Below, one piece after another: positions 1 to 7,476 of a stretch of DNA of 41,083 nt. The stretch is from Methyloversatilis discipulorum (GTDB lineage Bacteria; Pseudomonadota; Gammaproteobacteria; Burkholderiales; Rhodocyclaceae): the NCBI RefSeq assembly GCF_018780585.1, contig NZ_JADMJL010000001.1:1-41083 (forward strand), read 5' to 3'. Within the stretch, counting starts at the first letter, position 1. Each line of letters opens with the position of its first letter. The translations under genes and the position numbers were made by a program. The notes beneath the pieces were generated by a model, which saw only the letters and a program-made list of their open reading frames with translations, made no database searches and was not told the DNA's origin.

Positions 1-2
1 TG

Positions 3-485
3 TTCGTCTGGATGGCCAAGTTCGGCGCCGCCTACGGCGTGCGCACCGGCATCCACGTCGGCGTCGATGTGCTGATCAACCAGTTGCAGCCGGCGCTGCG
101 CAACAAGTTCGTCGTGTTCGGTCTGGCGGCGGGCGCGCTGTTCACCGGCATCATCTGTGCGCTGGGCAGCCACTTCGTGTGGGAGAACGGCGCCGCCTAC
201 GCGGTGCTGAGCGCAATGGGCCAGGACACCGGCGATCTGTTCGAAGGGCCGACCACGCCCGATCTCGAATGGCCGACCTGGATCGTCTACATGGCCATTC
301 CGCTCGGTTCCGGCCTGATGTGCTTCCGCTTCCTGCAGGTGATGACAGCCTTCATCCGTACCGGTGAGCTGCCGCACCATGATCATGCGCACGTCGAAGG
401 CATGGAGGACGTCAAGCCGGTGCTGATCGGCGAGGCGGTTGAAGAAGCCGAAGAGCGCGAACATGCCAAGGGAGGCCGCCAATGA
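3..485 (+). CDS. TRAP transporter small permease (DctQ family), 5' end outside window
   Basis: Small membrane subunit of a tripartite (TRAP) secondary transporter, which with the large permease takes up an organic acid or similar solute delivered by a periplasmic binding protein. The reading frame is open from the first bases of the window, so the N-terminus is missing. About 160 residues remain. Two hydrophobic stretches are clear (around FGLAAGALFTGIICALG and WIVYMAIPLGSGLMCF), followed by an acidic, His-rich cytoplasmic tail. The stop codon overlaps the start of the next gene (ATGA), the usual dctQ-dctM coupling. The binding protein gene is not in view, so the substrate cannot be named. 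Confidence 0.85.
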   Translation, partial: FVWMAKFGAAYGVRTGIHVGVDVLINQLQPALRNKFVVFGLAAGALFTGIICALGSHFVWENGAAYAVLSAMGQDTGDLFEGPTTPDLEWPTWIVYMAIPLGSGLMCFRFLQVMTAFIRTGELPHHDHAHVEGMEDVKPVLIGEAVEEAEEREHAKGGRQ

Positions 486-1768
486 GCGCCGCCATCATCT
501 TTGCACTGCTGCTGGTGCTGATGCTCACCGGCATGCCGGTGTCGATCTCGCTGGGTCTGACCGTACTGACCTTCCTGTTCACGATGACCGATGTGCCGGT
601 CGAATCGGTGGCGCTGAAGCTGTTCACCGGCATCGAGAAGTTCGAAATCATGGCGATTCCGTTCTTCATCCTGGCCGGCAACTTCCTCACCCACGGCGGT
701 GTGGCGAAGCGGATGATCAACTTCGCGACCTCGCTGGTCGGCCATTTCCATGGCGGCCTGGGCATGGGCGGTGTGGTGGCCTGCGGTCTGTTCGCCGCCG
801 TGTCGGGCTCCAGCCCGGCGACGGTGGCGGCGATCGGCGCCATCCTGCTGCCGGCCATGGTGAAGCAGGGCTTCCCGATGAAGTTCGGGGCGGGCATCGT
901 CGCCAGCTCCGGTGCACTCGGCATCCTGATTCCGCCGTCCATCGTGATGGTGATGTATGCGGTGTCGACCAACTCGTCGATCGGCGCGCTTTTCATGGCC
1001 GGCATCATCCCGGGCGCGGTGCTGCTGTTCATGCTGGGCTTCACCACCTGGTGGCGCGCCAAGAGCAATAACTACCCGCGCATGCCGAAGGCGCCGATGG
1101 CCGATCGCATCAAGGCCTTCCGCGAATCCTTCTGGGGGCTGATGCTCATCGTCGTCGTGATGGGCGGCATCTACACCGGCATCTTCACGCCGACCGAGGC
1201 GGCCGCGATGAGCGCGGTGTACGCCTTCATCGTCGCGGTGTTCGTCTACCGCGACCTGCCGCTGAAGCGCATCCCCAAGGTGCTGCTCGATTCGGCAAAC
1301 ATGAGCGCGATGCTGCTCTACATCATCACCAACGCCATCCTGTTCTCCTTCCTGCTGACCTCGGAACAGATTCCGCAGGCGGTGGCGGCATGGCTGGTGG
1401 ATAGCGGCATGGGGGCGCTCGGCTTCCTGCTGGTGGTGAACATCCTGCTGCTGCTGGCCGGTAACATCATGGAGCCGTCGTCCATCATCCTGATCACCGC
1501 GCCCATCCTGTTCCCGGTGGCGATGGCGCTGGGCATCGACCCGGTGCATTTCGGCATCATCATCACGGTGAACATGGAAATCGGCATGATCACGCCGCCG
1601 GTGGGTCTCAACCTGTATGTCGGCAGCGGCATCGCAAAGCTGGGCATGACGGACATGACCAAGGCAGTGTCGCCGTGGCTGGTCACGATGCTCATCTTCC
1701 TGGTCATCGTCACCTACTGGCCGGCGCTGTCGCTGTGGCTGCCGCGCACCTTGGGCATGATCAGCTGA
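482..1768 (+). CDS. TRAP transporter large permease (DctM family)
   Basis: Large transport subunit of the TRAP system, 428 residues, the normal family length. The sequence is almost entirely hydrophobic segments. It has family landmarks such as GVVACGLFAAVSGSSPATVAAIG near residues 95-120 and a second-half repeat containing NIMEPSSIILITAPI and MEIGMITPPVGLNLYVG. The start ATG overlaps the stop of the small permease. An intrinsic terminator follows about 35 bp after the stop, so the operon ends here. Family assignment is firm; the substrate is unknown. A TRAP system beside an alcohol oxidation island could import an organic acid, but that is only inference. Confidence 0.93.
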   Translation: MSAAIIFALLLVLMLTGMPVSISLGLTVLTFLFTMTDVPVESVALKLFTGIEKFEIMAIPFFILAGNFLTHGGVAKRMINFATSLVGHFHGGLGMGGVVACGLFAAVSGSSPATVAAIGAILLPAMVKQGFPMKFGAGIVASSGALGILIPPSIVMVMYAVSTNSSIGALFMAGIIPGAVLLFMLGFTTWWRAKSNNYPRMPKAPMADRIKAFRESFWGLMLIVVVMGGIYTGIFTPTEAAAMSAVYAFIVAVFVYRDLPLKRIPKVLLDSANMSAMLLYIITNAILFSFLLTSEQIPQAVAAWLVDSGMGALGFLLVVNILLLLAGNIMEPSSIILITAPILFPVAMALGIDPVHFGIIITVNMEIGMITPPVGLNLYVGSGIAKLGMTDMTKAVSPWLVTMLIFLVIVTYWPALSLWLPRTLGMIS

Positions 1769-1802
1769 TGCGCAGCTGACACTGCTGCAACTCGCAGTTC
1801 TG

Positions 1803-1839
1803 ACGCCGCGTGAAGTTATGCGCGGCGTTCTTCTTTTTT
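1803..1839 (+). terminator. Intrinsic terminator of the TRAP operon
   Basis: Perfect 8-bp arms ACGCCGCG (1803-1810) and CGCGGCGT (1821-1828) enclose a 10-nt loop and are followed by the T-rich tract TCTTCTTTTTT. It lies directly after the large permease gene. Confidence 0.9.
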
Positions 1840-1919
1840 GCAAACCCCCTGCTCAAGTCCGCCGTGCCATGCGTCGTAAACGCTCCTACGAGGAGATCGA
1901 CGGTGCGCTTCCGTATAAC

Positions 1920-1946
1920 TAAAGTCCTATAAGCACCTGTCGATAT
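1920..1946 (+). promoter_or_regulatory. Sigma-28 (FliA) type promoter of the chemoreceptor gene
   Basis: TAAA (1920-1923), then exactly 15 nt, then GTCGATAT (1939-1946). The known flagellar/chemotaxis sigma-28 consensus is TAAA-N15-GCCGATAA, so the -35 is perfect, the spacing exact and the -10 matches 6 of 8. It lies about 35 bp before the chemoreceptor start codon and after the upstream terminator, which places this gene in the motility regulon. Confidence 0.7.
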
Positions 1947-1982
1947 TGGCCATGTAGTGAATCGAAAACAGGGAACAGACAC

Positions 1983-3149
1983 ATGAAGAACATGCTGAGC
2001 ATCCGCAAAGCCTTCCTTTTTCACTCCATCTTTGCGTCGGCAATATGCACGACCATTTTCGGCGTGCAGGAGTTTCTGTTCCCGGGTTGGACCGGCCTTG
2101 TCGTCTCGTCTGTCCTGAGTTCCGTCTTCATCATGGGCGTTGGCATCTGGTTCGGCACCGGCTTCGGCCAGCGCGCCGAACTGCTGGTCAACGCCATGCA
2201 CAGCCTTGCCGAAGGCAAGCTCAATCACAAGCTCAGCCTGTCCGGCAAGGACGATTTCGCCTGGCTGGGCTATGAGTACAACCAGGCCTGCAAGTCTTTC
2301 CGCAAGCTGATCGAGAAGATGACGACCCTGTCGTCGACGCTCACCAGTTCGGCCGAAGAACTGTCCAAGCTGACCATTGCCGCCAACGAGACCGGCTCGC
2401 GCCAGGCCGACCGCATCCGTACCGTCGCCGAGGCGATGGAGCAGATGACCGCCTCGGCCCGCCAGGTCGCAGACCTGTCGGCCGACATGGACAGCATCGT
2501 GCGCGCCGCCGGCGACAGCACGCGCAGCGGCAAGACCGACCTCGAAGTGTCGATGGAGGGCGTCAGCCGTATCGCCAAGGAGATGGAAGAGTCGCTGCAG
2601 GTGATCGAACGCCTGGTCAAGGATTCCGAAGAGATCGCCAAGATCAACGACGTGGTGAAGGACATTTCCGACCAGACCAACCTGCTGGCGCTCAACGCGG
2701 CCATCGAGGCGGCACGGGCCGGCGAGCAGGGCCGCGGTTTCGCGGTGGTGGCCGACGAGGTGCGCAAGCTGGCGCAGCGCACCCAGGGTTCGACCGCGGA
2801 CATCGAGCAGATCGTTGCCAAGATCCGCCACGACGCTCAGGAAACGGTCGAGCGCGTCGGTCAGGCCAGCGAACGCGTCAGCGGTGCGGTGACCACCTCG
2901 CGCGGCGCGGTGGAGACGTTCGAGTCCATCCTGCACCGCATGGAAGAACTGGTGAACAAGTCGGGTGAAGTGGCGACCAGCATGCGCGAACAGGACACCA
3001 CGGCGCACGCCATCCTGCGCAACGCGGGCGAGCTGTCCGCACTGTCCGAAGACAACGCACGCGGCGTGGCGCAGACCGCGTCGCAGGGCGAATCGGTCGC
3101 CGGCTCGGCGCGCGAGCTCGAAGCCAGCCTGCGCACCTTCCAGATCTGA
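1983..3149 (+). CDS. Methyl-accepting chemotaxis protein without a periplasmic sensor domain
   Basis: Chemoreceptor, 388 residues, expected to control the CheA kinase through CheW. Two hydrophobic segments near residues 8-30 and 36-58 are separated by only a few residues, so there is no periplasmic ligand-binding domain. A HAMP-like linker follows, then a long coiled-coil signalling domain with the conserved hairpin tip ([20 protein letters not shown] and [15 protein letters not shown]). Without an outer domain it may sense membrane state, redox or an internal signal, or act through a partner. The gene stands alone between a sigma-28 type promoter and a terminator. The start has only a weak purine-rich site (GGGAACA) before it. 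Confidence 0.93.
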   Translation: MKNMLSIRKAFLFHSIFASAICTTIFGVQEFLFPGWTGLVVSSVLSSVFIMGVGIWFGTGFGQRAELLVNAMHSLAEGKLNHKLSLSGKDDFAWLGYEYNQACKSFRKLIEKMTTLSSTLTSSAEELSKLTIAANETGSRQADRIRTVAEAMEQMTASARQVADLSADMDSIVRAAGDSTRSGKTDLEVSMEGVSRIAKEMEESLQVIERLVKDSEEIAKINDVVKDISDQTNLLALNAAIEAARAGEQGRGFAVVADEVRKLAQRTQGSTADIEQIVAKIRHDAQETVERVGQASERVSGAVTTSRGAVETFESILHRMEELVNKSGEVATSMREQDTTAHAILRNAGELSALSEDNARGVAQTASQGESVAGSARELEASLRTFQI

Positions 3150-3169
3150 ACCGCGTCGATTCCGACCAA

Positions 3170-3198
3170 AAAAAGCCGGCGCATCGCGCCGGCTTTTT
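3170..3198. terminator. Bidirectional terminator between chemoreceptor and c-type cytochrome
   Basis: Inverted repeat AAAAAGCCGGC (3170-3180) and GCCGGCTTTTT (3188-3198) with a 7-nt loop. The symmetrical A and T runs allow it to end transcripts from the plus-strand chemoreceptor and the minus-strand cytochrome. Confidence 0.9.
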
Positions 3199-3217
3199 CA
3201 TTTGTCGCGGGTGAGTT

Positions 3218-3727
3218 TCAGCGTGCCGCGGTCTTCCCCTGCGCCTTGATCCGCGCATCCTCGTCGATACGGGCCTCGATGAAGGTCTTGATCGCCCACA
3301 CCGCCTCCTGCGCCAGTACCTTGTCCCACGGCGGCATGTGCTGCACGTCGAGCACCCGCTTGCCCTTGCGGACCGTCTTGACGAAGTAGTGATCGACGTC
3401 GCTGAGGCAGCGCGGCAACAGTTCCGGCTCGGTCACCTTGCGACAGCCGCGGTGCAGGCGCAGCAGGTTGGGGCCGACCTGGTTCTTGTGATTGACATCG
3501 GTGCCGTGGCAGACGGCGCAGGATTCGTTGTAGAGCGCGCGACCGGTATCAACGACGGCGGCGTTGCCGCGGTAGGGATTGCTGTCCTTCCATGCATCGC
3601 CGACCGGCGGCAGCGCCGAAATGTCGGTCTTGGGCGGGTGCGCCTCCATCGCAGGGTCTCCTGCGTATGCCGACGCGATGCCGAGTGCGGCCGCCAGCAC
3701 CAGTGGTGCAGCCACTTTCCTGATCAT
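3218..3727 (-). CDS. PedF-like periplasmic cytochrome c550 paralogue
   Basis: Secreted monohaem cytochrome c, 169 residues, with signal peptide MIRKVAAPLVLAAALGIASAYA. Haem site C70-AVC73-H74; Met131 in HMPPW is the likely axial ligand. The framework (W..SNPYRGN, then Y..SCAVCHG, a central hydrophobic part, and the MPPW region) matches the PedF-like cytochrome at 12930-13370, so it probably accepts electrons from a PQQ alcohol dehydrogenase. It differs by an insertion with two extra cysteines, C95 and C107, that could form a disulfide. GGAG stands 10 nt before the start. It lies 28 bp downstream of the pentapeptide-repeat gene and probably shares its transcript. Confidence 0.85.
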   Translation of the reverse strand: MIRKVAAPLVLAAALGIASAYAGDPAMEAHPPKTDISALPPVGDAWKDSNPYRGNAAVVDTGRALYNESCAVCHGTDVNHKNQVGPNLLRLHRGCRKVTEPELLPRCLSDVDHYFVKTVRKGKRVLDVQHMPPWDKVLAQEAVWAIKTFIEARIDEDARIKAQGKTAAR

Positions 3728-3755
3728 GTCCTTTATCTCCTTGTGCGGACGGTGC

Positions 3756-4337
3756 TTACCAATCGACTGGACAACCCTTGCAGTCGTCGAAATTGGCGTC
3801 GAGGAAGACGGTGTAGCGCGTCACGCAGCCTTCCATGATGGCGTTGCGGAAATCGGCGCTGCCAAACTTGGTTTCCTGCAGGTTGGCGTTGACCAGCCGG
3901 GCATAGTGGAAGCGCGCGAACATCGGGCGGGCCGCTTCCAGGTTGGCGGCGGTCAGGTCGGCGTAGCTGAAGTCGACGCGGAACATGCGCGCGAACTCCA
4001 TGTCCGTACCGACCAGCCGCGCGCCGCGCAGGCTGGCGGCGGGAATGTTGGCCTTCTGCAGGCGGGCTGAGCTGAGATCGGCGCGGTCCAGTATCGCGCC
4101 TGCAAGATTGGCGGCACGCAGGTCGGCGCGCACCATGTTCGCACCGGTGAAGTCGGCGCCGGCGAGGTCCTTTGCCGACAGGTCGGCATGGCGCAGGTCG
4201 GCACCCGGGCAGCGGGTGTAGGGCCAAATCGGGCAGCCATTGACGACCAGTGTTTCGCTCGCCGGCATATCTTCGGCGACGGCCGGCGCGGCCAGGCCGA
4301 GCAGTACCAGCAGTGTTACGGGGAAAAGTCTTCGCAT
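3756..4337 (-). CDS. Secreted pentapeptide-repeat protein
   Basis: About 193 residues from the start chosen here, MRRLFPVTLL, which gives a clean signal peptide ending ...AAPAVAED; an upstream Met would add 10 residues and spoil it. The mature part is an A(D/N)LXX repeat array (ADLRHADLSAKDLAGADF and onward), expected to fold as a right-handed quadrilateral beta helix. Cys pairs lie near both ends (GCPIWPYTRC and CKGCPVDW). Its role is unknown. A pentapeptide-repeat gene next to the PQQ ethanol dehydrogenase is also annotated in the P. putida ped cluster, from my recollection, so a link to dehydrogenase maturation or complex formation is plausible but unproven. Confidence 0.8.
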   Translation of the reverse strand: MRRLFPVTLLVLLGLAAPAVAEDMPASETLVVNGCPIWPYTRCPGADLRHADLSAKDLAGADFTGANMVRADLRAANLAGAILDRADLSSARLQKANIPAASLRGARLVGTDMEFARMFRVDFSYADLTAANLEAARPMFARFHYARLVNANLQETKFGSADFRNAIMEGCVTRYTVFLDANFDDCKGCPVDW

Positions 4338-4478
4338 CCAGGACTCCGGACAGAAAGAACCTGGCAACCGCGCATCTTGGGCCGACGCTGACGCGACGGC
4401 ACCGGAAACCCTCGGGAGACCTTATCGCAGTTGCCAGGTAAAGGCCGGCCACGCAGGGCCGGCAGGAGGAGTGGCCGG

Positions 4479-4498
4479 CCCCCGCCGGGCGGCGGGGG
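4479..4498 (-). other. Very stable GC hairpin after the calcium-type dehydrogenase gene
   Basis: CCCCCGCC (4479-4486), 4-nt loop, GGCGGGGG (4491-4498), about 10 bp beyond the stop codon of the minus-strand dehydrogenase. No T tract follows in either direction. It could be a 3' mRNA stabiliser or a pause site rather than a classical terminator. Confidence 0.5.
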
Positions 4499-4509
4499 CG
4501 CGCCGTCAA

Positions 4510-6372
4510 TCAGCGCTTCGGCAGCTTGAAGGCCCAGAACGAGCCGCCCTGGCTGACCTGCTTGGTCAGCTCGGCCATGTCGCCGCCCCACAGTGGCACG
4601 GCGCCGCCGTAGCCGGAAGAAATGCCGATGTACTGTTCGCCATCCTGTTCCCAGGTGATGGGCACCGACACCACGCCGGAGCCGGTCTGGAATTTCCAGA
4701 CTTCCTTGCCGGTCTTGGCGTCGAAGGCCTTCACGTAGCCATCGGAGGTGCCGGTGAACACCAGGCCGCCGGCGGTGGTCAGCGTGCCGGCCCACAGCGG
4801 GAACTGTTCCTTGTGCTCCCAGGCGATCTTGCCGGTCTTCGGATCGATCGCGCGCAGGACGCCGACGTGGTCGTCGAACAGCTTCTTGATCCGGAAGCCC
4901 TGGCCGAGGTAGGCGGCACCCGGCTTGTAGGTCACGTTCTCGGTCCAGTAGTCCATCGCCCAGTGGTTGGCCGGGATGTAGAACAGCTCGGTGTCCGGGC
5001 TGTACGACATCGGCATCCAGTTGGTGCCGCCGAGGAAGGGCGGCGACACGAAGATGGATTCGCCCTTGTCCGCACCGGCCTTGGGCTTCGGCGGATACTG
5101 GCTCTCGACCACGTTGGGCAGGCCGGTCTTCGGATCGAAGCCCTTGGACCAGGTGATACCGTCGACGAAGGGCCAGGCGCCGATCAGCGCGGTCTGCTTC
5201 CACGGGTAGCCGGCGCCGGTGGCCAGCTTTTCGCGGTCGGTCACGAAGAAGTAGCCGTTGCGGTCGGCGTGCGCCGATGCCTTCACCAGCTTGCCGGTCT
5301 TCGGATCCTTGTACTCGAACAGCAGCACCGAGTTGTTGCCGGAGAAGTCCCAGGCGTCGTTCGGCGTGTGCGAGAAGAAGCCCTTCAGTTCGCCGGTCGA
5401 GGCATCGACATAGGCCTGGCCGGAGGTGAACAGGCTGGGCCACTTGGTCGGGCTGTCGCCTTCCTTGGTCCGTTTCCAGGTGTTCCAGGGGGCCGGGTTG
5501 CCGGTGCCGATCACCACCATGTTCTGTTCGACGTCGAACGAGGCGGTCTGCCACGGGGCTCCGCCGCCATGGCTCCAGGCCTCGACCTTGCCGGTTTCGC
5601 GGCTGGGATCATCCGGCCACGACGGCGCCTTGGCGTCGCCGGTCGTCGTGCTGTCCTTGCCGTTCAGGCGACCCATGTGGCCCTCGACCATCGGACGCGC
5701 CCAGATTTCCTCGCCGGTATCGACGTCGCGCGCAAACAGATAGCCGATCACGCCGAATTCGTCACCGGACGAACCGTGCACCAGCATCACGCGACCGGAC
5801 TTCTTGTCCTTGACGATGAAAGGGGCACCCGACATCGTGTAGCCGACCTTGTGGTCGCCCCACTTCTTCGACCAGACGACCTTGCCGGTGTCCTTGTTCA
5901 AGGCCACCATGCCGGCGTCCAGCGTGCCGAAGTACACCTTGTCACCATAGATGGCGGCGCCGCGGTTCACCACGTCGCAGCACGGACGAATGTCGTCCGG
6001 CAGCCGATGTTCGTACGCCCACAGACGCTTGCCGGTCTTGGCGTCGATGGCGTACATGCGGGAGTAGGAGCCGGTGATGTAGATGACGCCGTCGTGCACC
6101 AGCGCCTGGCCTTCCTGGCCGCGCTGCTTCTCGCCGCCGAAGGAATAGGACCAGGCGGGGCTCAGCGATGCGACGGTCTGCGTGTTGATCTGCTTGAGCG
6201 GGCTGTGGCGCTGGGCCTTCATGCCTAGACCATAGGTCAGCACGTCCTTCGTCGTTTTGTCGTCGTTGACGATATCTTCCCAGCTCACCGTCTTGGCGGC
6301 GTGCACCGGGCCTGCTGCGAGGATGCCCAGCGCGATCAGCAGTGCCGGGTTCCTGAGGGCAAACGTTTTCAT
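4510..6372 (-). CDS. PQQ-dependent alcohol dehydrogenase, calcium type (PedE/ExaA-like)
   Basis: Periplasmic quinoprotein oxidising primary alcohols to aldehydes and passing electrons to a cytochrome c550; 620 residues from MKTFALRN, chosen because GAGGAG precedes it and a signal peptide (to VHAA) follows. An eight-bladed propeller is implied by repeated tryptophan-docking segments (DAKTGK..W). The vicinal cysteines C131-C132 (PCCDVVNRG) that stack on PQQ are present. In NDAWDFSGNN the catalytic Asp is D342 and position +2 is Ser344. Known lanthanide enzymes have Asp at +2, so this is predicted to be Ca-dependent. It is transcribed divergently from the SoxYZ-like gene. I find no sigma-54 -24/-12 pair (GG-N10-GC) on the minus strand in its upstream region. 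Confidence 0.93.
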   Translation of the reverse strand: MKTFALRNPALLIALGILAAGPVHAAKTVSWEDIVNDDKTTKDVLTYGLGMKAQRHSPLKQINTQTVASLSPAWSYSFGGEKQRGQEGQALVHDGVIYITGSYSRMYAIDAKTGKRLWAYEHRLPDDIRPCCDVVNRGAAIYGDKVYFGTLDAGMVALNKDTGKVVWSKKWGDHKVGYTMSGAPFIVKDKKSGRVMLVHGSSGDEFGVIGYLFARDVDTGEEIWARPMVEGHMGRLNGKDSTTTGDAKAPSWPDDPSRETGKVEAWSHGGGAPWQTASFDVEQNMVVIGTGNPAPWNTWKRTKEGDSPTKWPSLFTSGQAYVDASTGELKGFFSHTPNDAWDFSGNNSVLLFEYKDPKTGKLVKASAHADRNGYFFVTDREKLATGAGYPWKQTALIGAWPFVDGITWSKGFDPKTGLPNVVESQYPPKPKAGADKGESIFVSPPFLGGTNWMPMSYSPDTELFYIPANHWAMDYWTENVTYKPGAAYLGQGFRIKKLFDDHVGVLRAIDPKTGKIAWEHKEQFPLWAGTLTTAGGLVFTGTSDGYVKAFDAKTGKEVWKFQTGSGVVSVPITWEQDGEQYIGISSGYGGAVPLWGGDMAELTKQVSQGGSFWAFKLPKR

Positions 6373-6563
6373 CCTGACTCCTCTTTCAGTGTTGATCTGT
6401 CGTGTCGTCATCGCGGCCCCGCTTGTTTCGCGGACACAGGGTCGTGATGCGCACTGCAGGTTAGGCAGCACGTGGAGGTGTCGAAGGTTCAAAGCTCCCG
6501 CAGAATCAGGGAGTCGGTCCCGTTTTTCCGGACTGTTTCAGGGATGGACACTTAGTTGTCGAG

Positions 6564-6576
6564 GTCTGTAACAGAC
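6564..6576. promoter_or_regulatory. Palindrome in the divergent promoter region
   Basis: GTCTGT-A-ACAGAC, a perfect 13-bp palindrome in the 348-bp gap between the two divergent transcription units (6373-6720), about 58 bp upstream of the putative -24 element at 6634. It could be an operator or activator site; the protein is unknown. The rest of this gap shows only the sigma-54 candidates. Confidence 0.4.
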
Positions 6577-6633
6577 GGCTGTTCGGCAAGCTTTATGCCG
6601 GATGCGAGGCGCTCTGCCGGTCCCGGGCGGCGA

Positions 6634-6649
6634 TGGTCTTCGTCTTGCT
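6634..6649 (+). promoter_or_regulatory. Probable sigma-54 promoter of the SoxYZ-like/metallohydrolase operon
   Basis: TGGTCT-TCGTC-TTGCT: GG at 6635-6636 and GC at 6647-6648, exactly 10 nt apart, as in the known TGGCAC-N5-TTGCA consensus. The expected start is near 6660, giving a 60-nt leader to the ATG at 6721. A second, poorer GG-N10-GC pair lies at 6585-6598. Confidence 0.5.
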
Positions 6650-6720
6650 TGCCTCGCTGCACGGGGACCGGTTTCTGGCGCCGTTTACATATAGAAGATG
6701 CAATGGAGGAGTTTGTCCCG

Positions 6721-7476
6721 ATGAAGAAGGTGATTGCGGCCCTCGGGCTCGCGCTTGCGTTGGCCGGCACCGTGCAGGCGGCCGATGCCGATCCGCTGAA
6801 TTCCTCGCGCTGGCCGGATCTGCAGCGCGAATATCTGAACGATGCGCCAGTGGCTTTCGATCCGCGCATCGAAGTGCTGGCGCCCAAGGTGGCCGAGGAT
6901 TCGATGAACGTGCCGGTGACGGTCAGGCTGAAAGGCTTGCCGGACGTCAAGCGCGTGCTGGTGATCGCCGACTTCAATCCCATCGTCAAGGTGCTCGACT
7001 TCCAGCCGCTGCTGGCGCAGCCCGGCCTGTCCTTCCGCATCAAGCTGCAGCAGGCGAGCCCGATCCGCGCGCTGGTGCAGACCGGCGACGGCAACTGGCT
7101 GGCCGGCGGGGTCTGGGTGGATGCTGCCGGCGGCGGCTGTACCGCACCGAGCACCGGCCGCAGTGCGCCGGACTGGGCGCAGAAACTCAATCAAGTGCAG
7201 GGCAGGGTGTGGCGCGACGGACAGAACCAGCGTGTTCGCCTGCGCATCATGCATCCGATGGACACCGGTCTTGCGCCGGGCATCCCGGCCTTCTTCATAG
7301 AACAGCTCGCCATCGTCGACGACAAGGGCGACGCCATGCTCAAGCTCGAGACGTTCGAGCCCTTGAGCGAGAACCCGGTGTTCTCGTTCGATCTGCCGGA
7401 CACCGGCGCGGTGGCGCTGCGCGTCGTCGGCCGCGACAACAACGGCAACCGCATCGACGCCAAGGTGCAGCCATGA
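6721..7476 (+). CDS. Quinoprotein dehydrogenase-associated SoxYZ-like carrier protein
   Basis: Periplasmic protein of 251 residues with signal peptide MKKVIAALGLALALAGTVQA. The N-terminal half resembles SoxY and ends in GGGC140, the equivalent of the swinging-arm cysteine of SoxY; the C-terminal half (about 155-251, with RIMHPMDTG near 180) resembles SoxZ. In thiosulfate oxidisers SoxYZ carries sulfur intermediates on that Cys. Fused versions recur beside PQQ dehydrogenases, where their job is not established. The start follows GGAGGAG by about 10 nt; an upstream in-frame extension would lack a signal peptide. The stop overlaps the start of the metallohydrolase (ATGA), so the two are translationally coupled. 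Confidence 0.85.
   Translation: MKKVIAALGLALALAGTVQAADADPLNSSRWPDLQREYLNDAPVAFDPRIEVLAPKVAEDSMNVPVTVRLKGLPDVKRVLVIADFNPIVKVLDFQPLLAQPGLSFRIKLQQASPIRALVQTGDGNWLAGGVWVDAAGGGCTAPSTGRSAPDWAQKLNQVQGRVWRDGQNQRVRLRIMHPMDTGLAPGIPAFFIEQLAIVDDKGDAMLKLETFEPLSENPVFSFDLPDTGAVALRVVGRDNNGNRIDAKVQP

Noticed and set aside
383-1843. 486-codon minus-strand frame opposite the TRAP permease genes
   Set aside because: His/Arg/Asp-rich antisense translation typical of shadows; runs through the terminator region.
4479-4498. Hairpin as a rho-independent terminator of the calcium-type dehydrogenase
   Set aside because: No T tract on the minus strand after the stem; kept only as a stable hairpin.
4240-6228. Long plus-strand open frame opposite the calcium-type dehydrogenase
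   Set aside because: Antisense shadow in GC-rich DNA; composition is low-complexity (Gly/Ala/His/Val), and the minus strand encodes a clear quinoprotein.
6480-6500. tRNA T-loop-like GGTTCAAAGCTCC
   Set aside because: No cloverleaf, anticodon stem or CCA end can be drawn around it.
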